A model generated the notes under the pieces. It saw only the letters and a list, made by a program, of their open reading frames with translations, had not been told where the DNA came from and did not search any database. From Mucilaginibacter boryungensis (GTDB taxonomy: Bacteria; Bacteroidota; Bacteroidia; Sphingobacteriales; Sphingobacteriaceae): a stretch of 64,000 nucleotides of DNA. Position 1 is the stretch's first letter, and every line of letters starts with the position of its first letter. The stretch spans positions 806,001 through 870,000 of the forward strand of contig NZ_JADFFM010000001.1 in assembly GCF_015221995.1 (NCBI RefSeq), written 5' to 3'. Shown here piece after piece: positions 62,245 to 64,000 of this stretch. A program made the translations under genes and the position numbers.

Positions 62245-63330
62245 ATGTCTAATAAAGCAGAAGTAATACGTGTGTTGGTGGTTGGGTGCGGAAACATGGG
62301 CGCCAGTCATGCACAGGCTTATCATATACTGGATGGGTTTGAAATATGCGGACTGGTTTCTCCGGGAAAAAGCAAGGAGGCGCTGAACACCCAATTAGGA
62401 GGCAACTATCAACTATTTGATGATTATGAAAAAGCTTTAGCGGCTACTATGCCTGATGCTGTCTGCATATCCACTTATCCGGATACTCACGAAAGCTACG
62501 CAATAATGGCGCTGGAAAGAGGCTGCCATGTATTTATTGAAAAACCGGTTGCCGATTCGATTGCCGGTGCCGAACATGTGGCCGCGGCAGCGCATAAGGC
62601 CGGAAAAAAGTTAGTAGTGGGTTATATTTTGCGTCATCATCCCTCGTGGGAGCGTTTTGTGCAGCTGAGCCAACAATTAGGTAAACCGCTGGTAATGCGC
62701 ATGAACCTTAACCAGCAAAGCCACGGCTATATGTGGCAGGTACACCAAAACCTAATGAAAAGCCTTAGCCCGATAGTGGACTGCGGCGTGCATTATATTG
62801 ATGTAATGTGTCAAATGGCGCGCTCAAAGCCGGTGCAGGTAAGTGCTATAGGGGCAAGGCTTACTAATGAGATACCCGAGGACAATTATAATTACGGACA
62901 ATTACAGATACGTTTTGAGGACGGGTCGGTTGGCTGGTATGAAGCGGGGTGGGGGCCAATGATCAGTGAAACGGCTTTTTTTGTAAAGGATGTAATAGGG
63001 CCTAAAGGTTCCGTTTCCATTGTGGCTAAAGAAGCTGCCGGAACAGGTAAATCAGATACGGTGGCTTCACATACTAAAACGGAATCGCTTCGGTTTCATC
63101 ATGCTGATATTGATGTAAATAATGAGTTTATTAAGCAGGATACCTGGATAAACCTGGAAGACGAACCTGACCATCAGGAACTGTGTAACCGGGAACAGCG
63201 TTACTTTTTAAAAGCAATTCAGGATAATTTAGATTTAACCGACCATATAGCCGATGCAATAAACAGTTTGCGCATTGCCTTTGCCTGCGATGAATCTGTA
63301 AAAACCGGTAAAATAGTAACTTTACCCTAA
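62245..63330 (+). CDS. Gfo/Idh/MocA family oxidoreductase
   Basis: 361 residues. Rossmann motif VLVVGCGNMGASHAQAYHIL, the conserved EKPVADSIAGA and KKLVVGYILRHHPSWERFVQ near the catalytic Lys (EKP), then LSPIVDCGVHYIDVMCQMAR. NAD(P)-dependent sugar or inositol oxidoreductase; substrate unknown. 20 nt after the ceramidase gene, same strand, so likely an operon. Confidence 0.9.
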   Translation: MSNKAEVIRVLVVGCGNMGASHAQAYHILDGFEICGLVSPGKSKEALNTQLGGNYQLFDDYEKALAATMPDAVCISTYPDTHESYAIMALERGCHVFIEKPVADSIAGAEHVAAAAHKAGKKLVVGYILRHHPSWERFVQLSQQLGKPLVMRMNLNQQSHGYMWQVHQNLMKSLSPIVDCGVHYIDVMCQMARSKPVQVSAIGARLTNEIPEDNYNYGQLQIRFEDGSVGWYEAGWGPMISETAFFVKDVIGPKGSVSIVAKEAAGTGKSDTVASHTKTESLRFHHADIDVNNEFIKQDTWINLEDEPDHQELCNREQRYFLKAIQDNLDLTDHIADAINSLRIAFACDESVKTGKIVTLP

Positions 63331-63355
63331 TATGGATTAGATAAGGGAATCGCGG

Positions 63356-64000
63356 TTACAATTCCCTTATTCTGATATCTTTAAAGTAAGTTTTGCTTTT
63401 ATGATCCTGCAAACCTATTAAGCCTGTTTTTGCCATGCCGTAATCAGGAAAATCTTTCCATTTTTCAGCAGCTTTTTTCTCTTGCCATTCTTTATCCCAG
63501 GCCTTGAATTTCACAGTTAATTTTCCGTTCAGCCAGTATTCAACTTTACCTTTGTTAAATATAATGCGACTGGTGTTCCAGGTACCCGCAGGGTTCAGGA
63601 TTTTGTTTTCGGCAGGGTTATACATGGCATAATCAGCACCGGTTTTTTGCCATTCTTCTAATTTACCGGGGTAACCTATGTCATCAATCAATTGGTATTC
63701 GGGCGCCGTTTCCGATGGGCGTTTATATTTTGGACCTTCCACTACATGATAAAAAACACCGCTGTTACTACCCTTGTCTACTTTCCATTGCCAAACAAGC
63801 TCAAAGTTTTCAAATGAACGATCGGTAACAAGGTCGCCGGCGCCACTGGGGCCATTATATCCCAGGCAAACCATCGCGCGATCTTCTACTGTCCAGTTAT
63901 TGGGTGGCCCTATATGATTAAATAAATGCCAGCCGTTTAGGGTCTTTCCGTCAAATAAAGTGATCCAGCCGCCTTTACTGTTATTTTCCCATACAGGGGC
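63356..64000 (-). CDS. DUF1080 (3-keto-disaccharide hydrolase-like) protein, N terminus outside window
   Basis: The frame stays open to base 64000, so the gene begins to the right of the window; 214 C-terminal residues are seen. DUF1080 features: GWITLFDGKTLNGWHLF, SGVFYHVVEGPKYKRPSETA, SRIIFNKGKVEYWLNGKL and the end KTGLIGLQDHKSKTYFKDIR. Beta-sandwich LamG-like domain of secreted hydrolases; many act on 3-keto-glycosides. A partner to the Gfo/Idh oxidoreductase next door, which could make or reduce the 3-keto sugar. Confidence 0.88.
   Translation of the reverse strand, partial: APVWENNSKGGWITLFDGKTLNGWHLFNHIGPPNNWTVEDRAMVCLGYNGPSGAGDLVTDRSFENFELVWQWKVDKGSNSGVFYHVVEGPKYKRPSETAPEYQLIDDIGYPGKLEEWQKTGADYAMYNPAENKILNPAGTWNTSRIIFNKGKVEYWLNGKLTVKFKAWDKEWQEKKAAEKWKDFPDYGMAKTGLIGLQDHKSKTYFKDIRIREL

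Overview
The window looks like chromosome from a Bacteroidota of the family Sphingobacteriaceae (Mucilaginibacter/Pedobacter type) carrying a CTnDOT-like integrative conjugative element (ICE). This rests on the Bacteroides-type tra/mob/RteC genes, TAnnTTTG-type -7 boxes before several genes, abundant secreted carbohydrate-active proteins, and short palindromic intergenic repeats. No database search was possible, so family calls come from motifs, gene order and memory of the families.

Left flank (1-5522, + strand): a truncated DUF6528-like beta-propeller protein, an SGNH hydrolase, a Tat-exported six-hairpin-type glycosidase and a GH20 beta-N-acetylhexosaminidase. Between this and the ICE proper (5523-7270) lie two decayed flavoenzyme genes, an N-terminally deleted FAD monooxygenase and a frameshifted flavin reductase, then an intact nitrobindin-like gene.

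ICE (about 7351-39426): rteC comes first, then a + strand transfer operon (8357-17881) for a Bacteroidetes-type T4SS: TraE, TraF, TraG ATPase, a lipoprotein, three tandem VirB5-like paralogues, TraJ, TraK, a small membrane protein, TraM and a DUF3945-type protein. TraN to TraQ were not found. Next come a secreted His-Me finger nuclease and a VOC protein. A minus-strand set of small proteins with an AlkB-like dioxygenase diverges from an imuA-imuB-dnaE2 translesion mutagenesis cassette. An AT-rich three-gene ABC-3C conflict system (nuclease-like effector, middle component, zinc-hook ABC ATPase) follows. The minus-strand maintenance half holds an internal tyrosine recombinase, the coupling protein, relaxase and relaxosome protein, a strong oriT-like palindrome, an RHH protein with ParA and a GCTA-rich intergenic region, an excisionase-like HTH protein, a HigBA toxin-antitoxin pair, an ORF6N protein and a second integrase next to the 3' end of tRNA-Met. 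The integrase, arm-like repeats and tRNA mark the right end. The left att site was not found by eye.

Right flank (39427-64000): housekeeping genes (HAD phosphatase, DinB, proline dehydrogenase, S4 protein, aroB, mnmA, topA, dipeptide ABC ATPase, PolB-like exonuclease, RNase R, polyprenyl synthase) with palindromic repeats between them. An ABC-F protein with a possible attenuating leader and a peptidase E-like protein follow. The end of the window is a second glycan/lipid catabolic cluster: glycosidase-like protein, ceramidase-type hydrolase, Gfo/Idh oxidoreductase and a truncated DUF1080 hydrolase.

Functionally, the ICE combines transfer, partition and addiction genes with two cargo modules, inducible mutagenesis/alkylation repair and a nucleic-acid-directed defence-type system. 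Both could affect host survival under DNA damage or phage attack.
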